Source of the DNA: Lachnospiraceae bacterium
GTDB lineage: Bacteria; Bacillota; Clostridia; Lachnospirales; Lachnospiraceae
Direction of reading: 5' to 3'
Assembly (NCBI GenBank): GCA_021199475.1
Contig: JAJQHZ010000124.1
Span: 62,001 to 126,000, forward strand
Length of the DNA: 64,000 nt
Position numbers and translations under genes: made by a program
The notes under the pieces: generated by a model
Told to the model about the DNA's origin: nothing
The model's input: only the letters and a program-made list of their open reading frames with translations
Database searches by the model: none
Shown here: piece after piece, positions 28,857 to 38,380 of the stretch
Position numbering within the stretch: the stretch's first letter is position 1
Layout of the letters: each line of letters opens with the position of its first letter

Positions 28857-29826
28857 AATAATACCCGTCATCCGGCAGCGAGCCGCCGATGGAGTCTGGA
28901 TTCGCGTCATAGAGCACCTGGTAATAATCCGCAATCGCCGGATCCATGTCCTCCCCGGAGAGAAATACGAGATTGCACTGCGGAATTGCCGCTGCGGCAA
29001 TCGCTTCCGATGGAGTGATTCCCAGCCCGGCGATCAGAACGGCAGCTTCCTCTACATTCTCATTTACATAATCGATAGAAGCTTCGTATTCACTCAGAAA
29101 CGCATCAACCGCATCCGGATTCGCTTCAATAAATTCGGTGCGTGCTACGACCGCTGTCATGATCAGGGAAGAACCTTCTCCAATCTCCTCCCAGACCTCA
29201 TTTACATCAATCGCGTCCCGGACGGTTCCGCTGCTCTGAAGAATGGCCGCGGTCGCAGCCGGAACCGGCAACATCGCGGTCTCAATCTCCCCGGGAATCA
29301 GCCCGACACTGATCTCGCTCGCATCCGCAAATACGATCTCCACATCCGTATCCGGGTCGAGGTCATTCGATTCCAGCAGGTAGCGGAGGATATATTCCGG
29401 ATTGCTGCCCTGTCCTGTCGCATAGATGGTCTTTCCGGACAGATCGCTGATGGATTGAATTTCCTCGCTGCCGCCGCTTTCCAGAATATGGAGTACACCC
29501 TGCGTCCCAAGTGCGATTACCTGAATGCCCACGCCCTGGTTATACAGATTCAGAGCCGTATTCGATGCCATGCACGCGATATCCAGCTCTCCGGTCGTGA
29601 GCCCCGAGACAATCTCGCTGTTGTCAGAAGCGATGAGATACTCGTAGGAGTTTGCTGTCCCGCCGCTGTCGCTGTCGGTCAGAAGCTTTGCAGCGCCGAT
29701 TCCGGTTGGGCCGGAGAGTACCCCGAAATTTATGGTTACGGATTCTTCCGCGGCGCAGCCCGCTGCCAATGAGAACGCCAGCGAAAACGCTGCCGTGATG
29801 GATGTGATCTGAATGTTATGTTTCAA
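28846..29826 (-). CDS. ABC transporter substrate-binding lipoprotein (NMT1/SsuA-like), TTG start proposed
   Basis: Signal peptide with lipobox LAAGC; GVLSGPTGIGAAKLL. The track ORF extends to 29892. Confidence 0.82.
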   Translation of the reverse strand: MKHNIQITSITAAFSLAFSLAAGCAAEESVTINFGVLSGPTGIGAAKLLTDSDSGGTANSYEYLIASDNSEIVSGLTTGELDIACMASNTALNLYNQGVGIQVIALGTQGVLHILESGGSEEIQSISDLSGKTIYATGQGSNPEYILRYLLESNDLDPDTDVEIVFADASEISVGLIPGEIETAMLPVPAATAAILQSSGTVRDAIDVNEVWEEIGEGSSLIMTAVVARTEFIEANPDAVDAFLSEYEASIDYVNENVEEAAVLIAGLGITPSEAIAAAAIPQCNLVFLSGEDMDPAIADYYQVLYDANPDSIGGSLPDDGYYYVN

Positions 29827-30340
29827 AATGAATTCCCCCTTTTCAAAGAATACGATCGGAACGAAATCTCCCTTTTCAAAGAGTGCTGCCAAAACAAAAA
29901 TCCTGTATTTGTGAAAGCACGGAACTGACAGGAATTGTGAAAATCCGATACATGATTATAATTCAGAATACCGTACCGCGAATATCAAGTCAAGGATTAT
30001 TTTGTACATCGAGGCTTTCGTATTTTGCACATCCGGGTTAAACAACACGAAGTTTCAGAACAGTTACATGCTGACAGGGCAGTTTTTGAAGGGCTGGCCG
30101 CAATTTCTCTATTTCTCTATTGAAAGCACCGGAATTTTGTGCTAAAGTACATTGTTAAAGATGCCTGAAATCCCGGTAAAATATTAATTACTTTTGTGCA
30201 GTAAGACGATAGACGTTGAACTGCTGTATGATTGGGATGGGGCACCTGCCTCCCTTTCATCTATGGCTTGCAGATAGTCGCAAGATATTGAAAAGAGATT
30301 GTGAGACTGAAATAATAAGAAAGGAGTTCATAGAATCGCA

Positions 30341-32179
30341 ATGAGCAGATTAAGTATTATCACGAACAACAAAGCCCAGACAACGGTAGAATCTCTCTAC
30401 AAGGATCTGGAGCGGCGGATCAGCGCCAGCCCGCCGGGCCTGTGTCCGGTGGACCTGGCATCGTCTTTTTTGAAAATGTGCCATGCCCAGTCCTGCGGGA
30501 AGTGTGTGCCGTGCCGGATTGGTCTGGGACAACTGCAGGATCTTCTGGAGATGGTTCTGGACGGCAAAGGGACGATGGAGACCATTGATCTGATTGAGAG
30601 GACGGCGAAAAATATTTTTTACTCGGCGGACTGCGCGATCGGGTATGAGGCAGCAAACATGGTGCTGAAGGGACTGCGGGGCTTCCGCGATGACTTTGAG
30701 GAGCATGTGCTGCGCCATCGCTGCAAATGCGAGCTGTATCAGCCGGTTCCCTGTGTATCGCAGTGTCCGGCGGGTGTGGACATTCCCGGCTATGTCGCTC
30801 TGGTGGCGGAGGGCCGCTATGGCGATGCGGTGCGGCTGATCCGCAAGGACAACCCGCTGCCCGCGGTCTGTGGGCGGATCTGTGAGCATCCCTGTGAGGT
30901 GCGCTGCCGCAGAACCCTGATCGACGACCCGGTCAATATTCGCGGACTGAAGCGCTTTGCCGTGGATCACGCAGGTGAGGTGCCGCTCCCGGTACCGGCG
31001 GCGCCGACCGGCAAAAAGGTAGCCGTGATCGGCGGCGGACCGGGAGGAATCAGCGCGGCGTATTATCTGACTCTGATGGGGCATCAGGTAACGATTTTCG
31101 AACAGCGGAAAAAGCTGGGCGGTATGCTCCGCTACGGAATTCCGAATTACCGTCTTCCGCGGGAGGAGCTTGACCGTGAGATCGATCAGATTTTAAGTCT
31201 TGGAATTTCCGTGAAGACCAGTATAACGGTCGGCGAAGCCCCGAGCATTGAGGATCTGAGGAAAGAGTACGATGCGGTCTATATCGCGATTGGCGCGCAC
31301 ACCGACCGGAAGATCGGCATTGAGGGCGAGGACGCGAAGGGCGTGATTTCCGCGGTGGAGCTGCTGCGCGGGATCGGCGACGACGAGATGCCTGATTTTA
31401 CCGGAAAGAGTATTGTTGTCATCGGCGGAGGAAACGTAGCGATGGACGTGGCCCGCTCGGCTGTTCGCCTTGGAGCCAGCCGTGTCCGCATCGCATATCG
31501 ACGAAGGTCGGTGGATATGACTGCTATGCAAGAAGAAGTTGAGGGTGCGATTGAGGAGGGCTGTGAGCTTTTGGATCTGCACGCGCCGCTTCGCATTGAA
31601 AAGGATGCCGAAGGGAATGTGGCGGCCCTTTGGGTGAAGCCGCAGATCATCGGACCGATGAAAAACGGACGGCCCGCACCGGTGAATTCCTCTGAGGATG
31701 AGGTGCGGCTCCCCTGTGACATTGTCCTCGTCGCCATCGGCCAGGGCATTGATTCCAGGGCGTTTGAAAAGCAGGGAATCCCCGTGAAGCGCGGCGTCAT
31801 CGACGCACTGAACTGGAGCGGCGTGAACGCAAAGGATCTTACCGGCGTATTTGCAGGCGGCGACTGTGTGACGGGTCCGGCGACGGTGATCCGCGCCATC
31901 GCGGCGGGCAAGGTTGCGGCAGCCAATATCGATGAATTCCTCGGCTATCAGCACCTGATCTCTGCGGATGTAGAGCTCCCGCAGGTGCGTCTGGATGACC
32001 GGAAGAACTGTGCGCGCATCAATCTGAAGGAGCGTCAGGCTTCTGACCGGGCGAAGGACTTTGAACCGGTCGAGTGCGGCATGACCTGCGAGGAGGCCGC
32101 TCAGGAATCGCGGCGCTGCCTGCGGTGCGATCATTTTGGCTATGGCGCGTTCAAAGGAGGGAGGAACGAACAATGGTAA
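30341..32179 (+). CDS. NuoF C-terminal Fe-S domain fused to GltD/NfnB-like FAD-NAD(P) oxidoreductase
   Basis: CHAQSCGKCVPCRIGLGQL (NuoF 4Fe-4S) then CVSQCPAGVDIPGY...VAVIGGGPGGISAAYYL; two Rossmann motifs. Confidence 0.88.
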   Translation: MSRLSIITNNKAQTTVESLYKDLERRISASPPGLCPVDLASSFLKMCHAQSCGKCVPCRIGLGQLQDLLEMVLDGKGTMETIDLIERTAKNIFYSADCAIGYEAANMVLKGLRGFRDDFEEHVLRHRCKCELYQPVPCVSQCPAGVDIPGYVALVAEGRYGDAVRLIRKDNPLPAVCGRICEHPCEVRCRRTLIDDPVNIRGLKRFAVDHAGEVPLPVPAAPTGKKVAVIGGGPGGISAAYYLTLMGHQVTIFEQRKKLGGMLRYGIPNYRLPREELDREIDQILSLGISVKTSITVGEAPSIEDLRKEYDAVYIAIGAHTDRKIGIEGEDAKGVISAVELLRGIGDDEMPDFTGKSIVVIGGGNVAMDVARSAVRLGASRVRIAYRRRSVDMTAMQEEVEGAIEEGCELLDLHAPLRIEKDAEGNVAALWVKPQIIGPMKNGRPAPVNSSEDEVRLPCDIVLVAIGQGIDSRAFEKQGIPVKRGVIDALNWSGVNAKDLTGVFAGGDCVTGPATVIRAIAAGKVAAANIDEFLGYQHLISADVELPQVRLDDRKNCARINLKERQASDRAKDFEPVECGMTCEEAAQESRRCLRCDHFGYGAFKGGRNEQW

Positions 32180-34113
32180 ATGTGACAATCAATGGAAAGC
32201 AGTGTATGGCAGAAGAAGGCTCTACCATCCTTGAAGCGGCAAAAGCGGCCGGTATTTACATTCCTACTCTCTGCTATTTAAAAGATGTTAACGATATCGG
32301 CGCCTGTCGTGTCTGTATTGTGGAGGTCGAGGGCTGCGCGAAGCTGGTCTCTGCCTGCAACAATCAGGTCTGGGATGGAATGGTTGTACATACAAATAGT
32401 CCGAAGGTGCGTGAGAGCCGCCGCAACACGGTCGAGCTGATTCTCTCGCAGCATGACGGGCAGTGCGCAACCTGTGTCCGCAGCGGGAACTGTACCCTGC
32501 AGACGATCGAGAACGATCTTGGCATCGTGGAACTTCCGTTCCGCAAAAAGGTTCCGAAATTCGAGTGGCCGCAGCGGTTTCCGATGGTGCGGGATGCCCG
32601 GAAATGCATCAAGTGCATGCGCTGTGTGCAGATCTGCGATAAGGTACAGGGGATGCACATCTGGGGCATCTCCGGCACAGGCTCCCGGACGACCGTAGAT
32701 GTTTCTATGAACCGGAAAATCAAAGAATCCGACTGTGCGCTCTGCGGTCAGTGCATTACGCATTGTCCGGTTGGCGCGCTGCGCGAGTGGGATGATACGG
32801 ACCGGGTGCTGGACGCTCTGGCAGATCCGGATAAAATCACAGTTGTACAGATTGCTCCCGCCGTGCGCGCGGCCTGGGGCGAATCGTTCGGTCTTTCTCC
32901 GGAGTTTGCCACCGCGAAACGTCTGGTGGCGGCTTTGCGCCAGATGGGGTTTGACTATATTTTCGATACTAATTTCAGCGCGGACCTTACAATCATGGAG
33001 GAAGGAAGCGAGCTGATCGAGAAGATAAAGCGGGCTGCCGGGCGGGTTTCGGCTGAACAGGATTCCGGAGAAAATACAGCTTCCTCGAAGCAGAATCCTG
33101 GTGAAAGCGATGCCTCTGGAAATAGTAGTGAAACGGGGAATGAGTTTGAAAAATTTCCATTATTTACTTCCTGCTGCCCCGGCTGGGTGCGTTTCCTGAA
33201 ATCGCAGTATCCGGACATGGTTGATCAGCTCTCTACCGCGAAGTCTCCGCAGCAGATGTTTGGCGCGATTACAAAATCGTATTACGCGCAGATTCTTGGC
33301 GTTGACCCGTCCAGGATTTTCTGTGTCTCCATCATGCCATGCGTGGCAAAGAAGCACGAATGCGCCATTCCGGTGATGAGCGACGGGGCAAGAGTAAGCC
33401 GCGAGATTGAGCTCGAACAGCAAGGAGGGCAGTCCAATGAGGAGGCGTTCCTGTCGGAGCAGAACGACAGCATGGAAGAGGAAGCGCCGGTTCCGGATGT
33501 GGATGTCGTGCTGACGACCCGCGAAGTCGACCGCCTGATCCGCTCCGAGCAGATTCATCCGGAGATGCTCTCCGAGGAGGAGTTCGACATGCCGCTTGGC
33601 GTCGGTTCCGGAGCAGGCGTAATCTTCGGCGCAACCGGCGGCGTGATGGAAGCCGCCCTGCGCAGCGCGTATTATCTGGTTACCGGAAGGAACCCGGATC
33701 CGGATTCGTTCAAAAAAGTAAGAGGAGAAAAGGGCTGGAAGGAAGCGGAGTTCAATCTTGCCGGGACGCAGCTGAAGGTCGCGGTGGTCAGCGGATTGGG
33801 AAATACCCGGAAGCTGATCGAAGCGCTGCGAAGAGGAGAGGTGAGCTATCACTTTGTGGAAGTCATGGCCTGTCCGGGCGGATGCGCCGGCGGAGGCGGC
33901 CAGCCGATTCATGACGGCAAAGAAATGGCGGCCGAGCGCGGCGATGTGCTCTATGGACTTGATAAAAACAACCAGCTGCGCTACTCACATGAGAATCCTG
34001 CCGTGAAGCAGTGCTATCAGGATTATCTCGGAGCGCCGCTCTCACACAGGGCACATGAGCTGCTGCATACCGACCACCACGCGTGGAGCATGCCGCAGGA
34101 GATGGAGAAATAA
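32173..34113 (+). CDS. [FeFe] hydrogenase catalytic subunit (HydA-like)
   Basis: 2Fe-2S ferredoxin N-terminus; H-cluster motifs FTSCCPGW, SIMPCVAKKHE, MACPGGCAGGGGQP; ATG 32173. Confidence 0.94.
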   Translation: MVNVTINGKQCMAEEGSTILEAAKAAGIYIPTLCYLKDVNDIGACRVCIVEVEGCAKLVSACNNQVWDGMVVHTNSPKVRESRRNTVELILSQHDGQCATCVRSGNCTLQTIENDLGIVELPFRKKVPKFEWPQRFPMVRDARKCIKCMRCVQICDKVQGMHIWGISGTGSRTTVDVSMNRKIKESDCALCGQCITHCPVGALREWDDTDRVLDALADPDKITVVQIAPAVRAAWGESFGLSPEFATAKRLVAALRQMGFDYIFDTNFSADLTIMEEGSELIEKIKRAAGRVSAEQDSGENTASSKQNPGESDASGNSSETGNEFEKFPLFTSCCPGWVRFLKSQYPDMVDQLSTAKSPQQMFGAITKSYYAQILGVDPSRIFCVSIMPCVAKKHECAIPVMSDGARVSREIELEQQGGQSNEEAFLSEQNDSMEEEAPVPDVDVVLTTREVDRLIRSEQIHPEMLSEEEFDMPLGVGSGAGVIFGATGGVMEAALRSAYYLVTGRNPDPDSFKKVRGEKGWKEAEFNLAGTQLKVAVVSGLGNTRKLIEALRRGEVSYHFVEVMACPGGCAGGGGQPIHDGKEMAAERGDVLYGLDKNNQLRYSHENPAVKQCYQDYLGAPLSHRAHELLHTDHHAWSMPQEMEK

Positions 34114-34358
34114 TTTCGAAGTATAGCTTTCATGATTCGTAAGTCAAAAAATACATATGTCATAGACCAGGCCTCAGATATCTGCTGCAGCCGCACTGAT
34201 TTTTGCATTGACTTTGCTCAGACAATTTGCAAAATTCTCGCGGCCGTGTGCGGATGTCTGGGGCTTTCTTCATATACATACCCGTCAGTTTTTGCGAGAA
34301 AAGCTGCAGGAGAAACTGTGGCTTATGCCCGGGAAGAAGACATAAGGCTCAACAATGG

Positions 34359-34398
34359 ATAACAAGTGCTCACCCCTGTAAAAATAACAAGCGTTCAC
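34359..34398 (+). repeat. Imperfect direct repeat ATAACAAGTGCTCAC / ATAACAAGCGTTCAC, 25 nt apart, just upstream of -35
   Basis: Direct reading; possible activator half-sites. Confidence 0.65.
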
Positions 34399-34400
34399 TC

Positions 34401-34460
34401 TTGACAAATGACCTGCGCTGTCGTAATATAAAATCAACAAAAACCGAAACGTTTCGGTTT
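34401..34460 (+). promoter_or_regulatory. Promoter TTGACA-17-TAATAT followed by 20-nt perfect palindrome AAACCGAAACGTTTCGGTTT (LacI-type operator)
   Basis: -35 at 34401, -10 at 34424, palindrome 34441-34460. Confidence 0.85.
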
Positions 34461-34493
34461 TGCAAAAAATGAGAAAATCAGGAGGACAAAGAA

Positions 34494-35354
34494 ATGCCAT
34501 TGGTTACTTCGGAAAAGATGCTGCTGGACGCGCAGAAGCGCGGCTATGCGGTGGGTGCGTTTAACTGTGAGAATATGGAAATGGTGAAGGCGATTATCGG
34601 TGCGGCCGAAGAACTGGGAGCGCCAGTGATGCTGCAGACGACACCGTCTACAATCAAGTACGGAACGCTTGAGACCTATGCGGCGATTGTGGCGGCGGAG
34701 GCGAAGAAGGCTTCGGTCCCGGTGTGCCTGCATCTGGATCACGGAAGCAGCTTTGAACTGGCGGTACAGGCCATCAAGGCGGGCTACACATCGGTAATGA
34801 TTGATGGCTCCAAGCTGAATTTTGAGGGAAATATTGAGGTCAGCAAAAAGGTCGCAGATGTGGCAAAAGCGGTCGGGATTCCGTGTGAGGCGGAGCTTGG
34901 CAAGGTCGGCGGCAAGGAGGACGACCTGGTGGCGGTCGCGGATACGAATACGGACCCGATGGAGGCGAAGGAGTTCGTCGAGCGGACAGGCATCACCTCT
35001 CTGGCGGTTGCGATTGGCACAGCGCATGGATTCTATGTAGGCACACCGGTGCTGGACAAGGAGCGTCTCTCTGAGATTCGTCAGGTTGTAGATATTCCGC
35101 TTGTGCTGCACGGAGCGTCCGGACTGAGCGATGATGAGGTTCGCGATTGTGTGAGCCGCGGCATCTGCAAGGTAAACTTTGCGACGGAGTTGCGCAAGGC
35201 CTACACGGACGCCGGACAGGCGCTGATGGCAGAAAAGCCGGAGACCTTCGACCCGAAAGCGCTTGGCAAGGTCGGCATGGCAGCGGTGAAAGAGCTGGTG
35301 ATGAACCGCATGAAGGTGTGCGGCTGCGACGGCAAGGCAGCGGGGATTGAGTAA
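34494..35354 (+). CDS. Class II fructose/tagatose-bisphosphate aldolase family protein
   Basis: CLHLDHGSSFE, MIDGSKLNFEGNI, LHGASGLSDDEV. Confidence 0.92.
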   Translation: MPLVTSEKMLLDAQKRGYAVGAFNCENMEMVKAIIGAAEELGAPVMLQTTPSTIKYGTLETYAAIVAAEAKKASVPVCLHLDHGSSFELAVQAIKAGYTSVMIDGSKLNFEGNIEVSKKVADVAKAVGIPCEAELGKVGGKEDDLVAVADTNTDPMEAKEFVERTGITSLAVAIGTAHGFYVGTPVLDKERLSEIRQVVDIPLVLHGASGLSDDEVRDCVSRGICKVNFATELRKAYTDAGQALMAEKPETFDPKALGKVGMAAVKELVMNRMKVCGCDGKAAGIE

Positions 35355-35416
35355 GCCGAAGCACATCGGTATGATCCAGACCGCGCGAATTAGGTAAAAT
35401 GGTAATAAGAATAAAA

Positions 35417-35430
35417 GTTGTACATACAAC
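35417..35430. promoter_or_regulatory. Palindrome GTTGTA-CA-TACAAC upstream of LacI gene
   Basis: Perfect inverted repeat in the intergenic region. Confidence 0.55.
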
Positions 35431-35450
35431 TATGAAGGGGAGGAAGCACT

Positions 35451-36509
35451 GTGGCGGCTACGATGAAGGATATCGCAAAGAAAACCGGACTTGGGCTGGC
35501 TACCGTTTCCTCCTATTTTAATGGCGGCAATGTGCGGGAGAAGAACCGGGTAAAGATTGAAGAGGCCATCCGGGAGCTGGATTTTGAGGTGAACGAGGTC
35601 GCCCGCGGGCTGAAGACGAATACGACCAGAACGATCGGCGTTGTGATTCCGGAGCTGAACAATGTATTCTGCTCGGAGATTATCACCGCGATGGAGGATG
35701 TCCTGCGCAGCCATGGCTACGCGACCATGATCTGTGACTGCCGGACGGACCGGAGGCTGGAGCGTGAGGCAGTGGAGTTCCTCATGCATCGGCGCGTAGA
35801 TGGAATCGTTAATATGCCGGTGGACACCAGCGGAGCGCACCTGGAATCCTTTTTGAAGTCAGGCAGACCGGTTGTCTTGATCGACCGCAAGATCCGTGCC
35901 CTGAATTGTGACTGTGTGTTTGTGGATAATCTCACGGCCGCGCGCAATGCAATTTCCCTGCTGATTCAGAATGGACATCGGCGGATTGGCATTATCAGCG
36001 GACCGGAGGATGTCTTTACGGCGCAGGAGCGTCTCAGGGGATATCGTCAGATTCTGCAGGAAAGCGGCATAGAGACGGAGGAGCGGCTTATCTGCCGCGG
36101 CGATTACACGATGGAGAGCGGTGTGCGGGGACTGAAAGCGCTGGTGCAGGAGAACCCCGATATGACGGCGGTCTTTGCGACAAATTATGAGCTGACCATG
36201 GGGGCGGTGATCGGCGCCAACGAGCTTGGTCTTGGAATTCCGGAGAAGCTTTCCATGATTGGCTTTGATAATCTCCCCTTTGCGAGGGCCTGTCATCCGA
36301 AGCTGACGATTGTAACTCAGCCGACGGAGGAAATCGGCAGGCAGGCGGCAGAGATTATGCTGGAGCGCATTCGCGAGGGAGTATCGGTTCATCGGGAGCC
36401 AACGCGGTTTGGGGAAAACGGGTCGGCAGAAACGAATTCGAAATGGCAGCCGGTTTTTCGAAAGCTTCAGACAACGATTGTGGAGGGGAGCTCTGTGAGG
36501 CGGTTTTAA
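35451..36509 (+). CDS. LacI-family transcriptional regulator (GTG start)
   Basis: MKDIAKKTGLGLATVSSYFNGG HTH; periplasmic-binding-like effector domain. Confidence 0.94.
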   Translation: MAATMKDIAKKTGLGLATVSSYFNGGNVREKNRVKIEEAIRELDFEVNEVARGLKTNTTRTIGVVIPELNNVFCSEIITAMEDVLRSHGYATMICDCRTDRRLEREAVEFLMHRRVDGIVNMPVDTSGAHLESFLKSGRPVVLIDRKIRALNCDCVFVDNLTAARNAISLLIQNGHRRIGIISGPEDVFTAQERLRGYRQILQESGIETEERLICRGDYTMESGVRGLKALVQENPDMTAVFATNYELTMGAVIGANELGLGIPEKLSMIGFDNLPFARACHPKLTIVTQPTEEIGRQAAEIMLERIREGVSVHREPTRFGENGSAETNSKWQPVFRKLQTTIVEGSSVRRF

Positions 36510-36617
36510 GCCGGGGATTTTTGCTGGAGTGTGCCCGGATAAATGGATCGCGAAAGGCATAGTCAGGAGCTTTATACGCAGGGCCGGGAAAGGAGTCTTG
36601 CGGCTAAAGCCGCACCC

Positions 36618-36700
36618 GTCTACGCTCCGCTCTCCGCTGCCGCTCCGGTTGTTGCTGAACGTCTGCCACTGGCAGACAGCAACGGTCGCTGCTAAACGTG
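36618..36700 (+). repeat. Hairpin repeat, family 3 (GTTGCT-GAAC-GTCTGC-CACTG-GCAGAC-AGCAAC) with conserved left flank GTCTACGCTCCGCT
   Basis: Same architecture as the reverse complement of 21810-21864. Confidence 0.75.
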
Positions 36701-36752
36701 TCTTTTTAGATGGAACGGCATGAATGGAAAGGAAGTAAGACAGGAGGATGAT

Positions 36753-38363
36753 ATGAAACGGTACCTGTTGGGAATTGACATTGGCACGAGTGCCTGCAAG
36801 GCCGCCATTTTTGAGCGGGACGGAGCGGTCGCGGCTGCAGGAGCCGGTGAATACCCCGTATACTATCCTCACCAGGGCTGGGCGGAGCAGGATCCCAGGG
36901 ACTGGTGGAGTGGTGTGTGCATGGCCGTGAGACAGGCGCTGGAGCGCGGCGGTATCGATCCGAACGAGATTGCGGGCATTGGAATCGACGGGCAGAGCTG
37001 GTCCGCGGTTGCGGTGGACCGGGAGGGAAGAAGCCTCTGCAACACGCCCATCTGGATGGATACGCGAGCAAAGGATATCTGCGATCGTATCAATGAACGA
37101 TTGAACGGCGCGGACAGCGCGGATGGAAATTCGGAGAATGTGCAGGAAATCGGACAGTTGTCCGGGCAGCGGCCGGAGCTGTGTTCGGAGAATAGAATCG
37201 GCAGGGATGTGATTTTTGAACTGGCCGGGAATTCTCTGCAGCCGTCCTATACGACCGCAAAAATTCTCTGGTATCAGGAAAACCGGCCGGAGGTGTATGG
37301 GCAGATTCATCAGATTCTGCAGTCGAACAGCTATATTGCGTTCCGGCTGACCGGTGTTTTTTCGCAGGACGTCTCACAGGGCTATGGACTGCATTGCTTT
37401 GATATGCATACGGGAACCTGGGATTTGGATATGTGTGAGAAGCTGGGAATCCCGTCTGAATTCCTGCCCCCGATTTATCCGTGCGACACGGTGATTGGTA
37501 CGGTTACGGAGGCGGCGGCCCGGGAGACCGGGCTTGCGGCAGGGATTCCGGTGGTGGCCGGCGGTCTGGACGCGGCCTGCGGAGCACTTGGAACCGGAGT
37601 GCTCCATGACGGTGAGACACAGGAGCAGGGCGGTCAGGCGGGCGGCATGAGCATCTGTACGGACACCTACCGCGCCGATCCGAGGCTGATCCTGAGCTAT
37701 CATGTAGTACCCGGGAAATGGCTGCTGCAGGGAGGAACGACCGGAGGCGGCGGTGTCATGCGCTGGATAGAAAAGGAATTTGCCGGGTATGAGCGGCTGA
37801 TGAGTGAGAAGACCGGCAGGTCGTCACTGGAGCAGCTGAACGAAATCGCCGAAACGGTCCCTGCGGGTTCAGACGGACTGGTCTTTTTGCCCTATATGTC
37901 CGGTGAGCGCTCTCCCATCTGGGATGTGAACGCGAAAGGCGTGTTCTATGGACTGGATTTCGCAAAGACGAAGGGACACATGGTCCGTGCGGCGATGGAG
38001 GGCGTGGCGTTTTCTCTGCGGCACAATCTGGAGGTAGCCGAAAAAGCCGGGGCCAGGGCAAAGGTGCTCCGCGCGATGGGAGGCTCCGCCAATTCCCTTC
38101 TTTGGACACAGATCAAGTCCGATGTGACCGGGAAGCCAATCGTGGTGCCGTCATCGGACACGGCAACGACACTGGGCGCAGCCATCCTTGCGGGAGTCGG
38201 GACCGGGTTTTATGCGGATTACGAGGAGGCCGTCGCGCTGACAGTGCGCGAGACGCGCCGCCATGAGCCGAATCCTGAGAACCAGGAAATTTATCAGAAA
38301 AGCTATGACACATATCTGGCATTGTATGAGAATTTGAAGGATTTGATGGCGAAAGAGAATTGA
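36753..38363 (+). CDS. FGGY-family carbohydrate kinase (xylulokinase-like)
   Basis: LLGIDIGTSACKAAIFERDG, GGLDAACGALGTG, MGGSANSLLWTQIKSDVTGKPI. Confidence 0.9.
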   Translation: MKRYLLGIDIGTSACKAAIFERDGAVAAAGAGEYPVYYPHQGWAEQDPRDWWSGVCMAVRQALERGGIDPNEIAGIGIDGQSWSAVAVDREGRSLCNTPIWMDTRAKDICDRINERLNGADSADGNSENVQEIGQLSGQRPELCSENRIGRDVIFELAGNSLQPSYTTAKILWYQENRPEVYGQIHQILQSNSYIAFRLTGVFSQDVSQGYGLHCFDMHTGTWDLDMCEKLGIPSEFLPPIYPCDTVIGTVTEAAARETGLAAGIPVVAGGLDAACGALGTGVLHDGETQEQGGQAGGMSICTDTYRADPRLILSYHVVPGKWLLQGGTTGGGGVMRWIEKEFAGYERLMSEKTGRSSLEQLNEIAETVPAGSDGLVFLPYMSGERSPIWDVNAKGVFYGLDFAKTKGHMVRAAMEGVAFSLRHNLEVAEKAGARAKVLRAMGGSANSLLWTQIKSDVTGKPIVVPSSDTATTLGAAILAGVGTGFYADYEEAVALTVRETRRHEPNPENQEIYQKSYDTYLALYENLKDLMAKEN

Positions 38364-38380
38364 AGAGGAGGAACAGCATT

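Noticed and set aside
35859-37310. 483-aa minus-strand ORF across lacI and the kinase
   Set aside because: Overlaps two well-supported genes; no domain signature.
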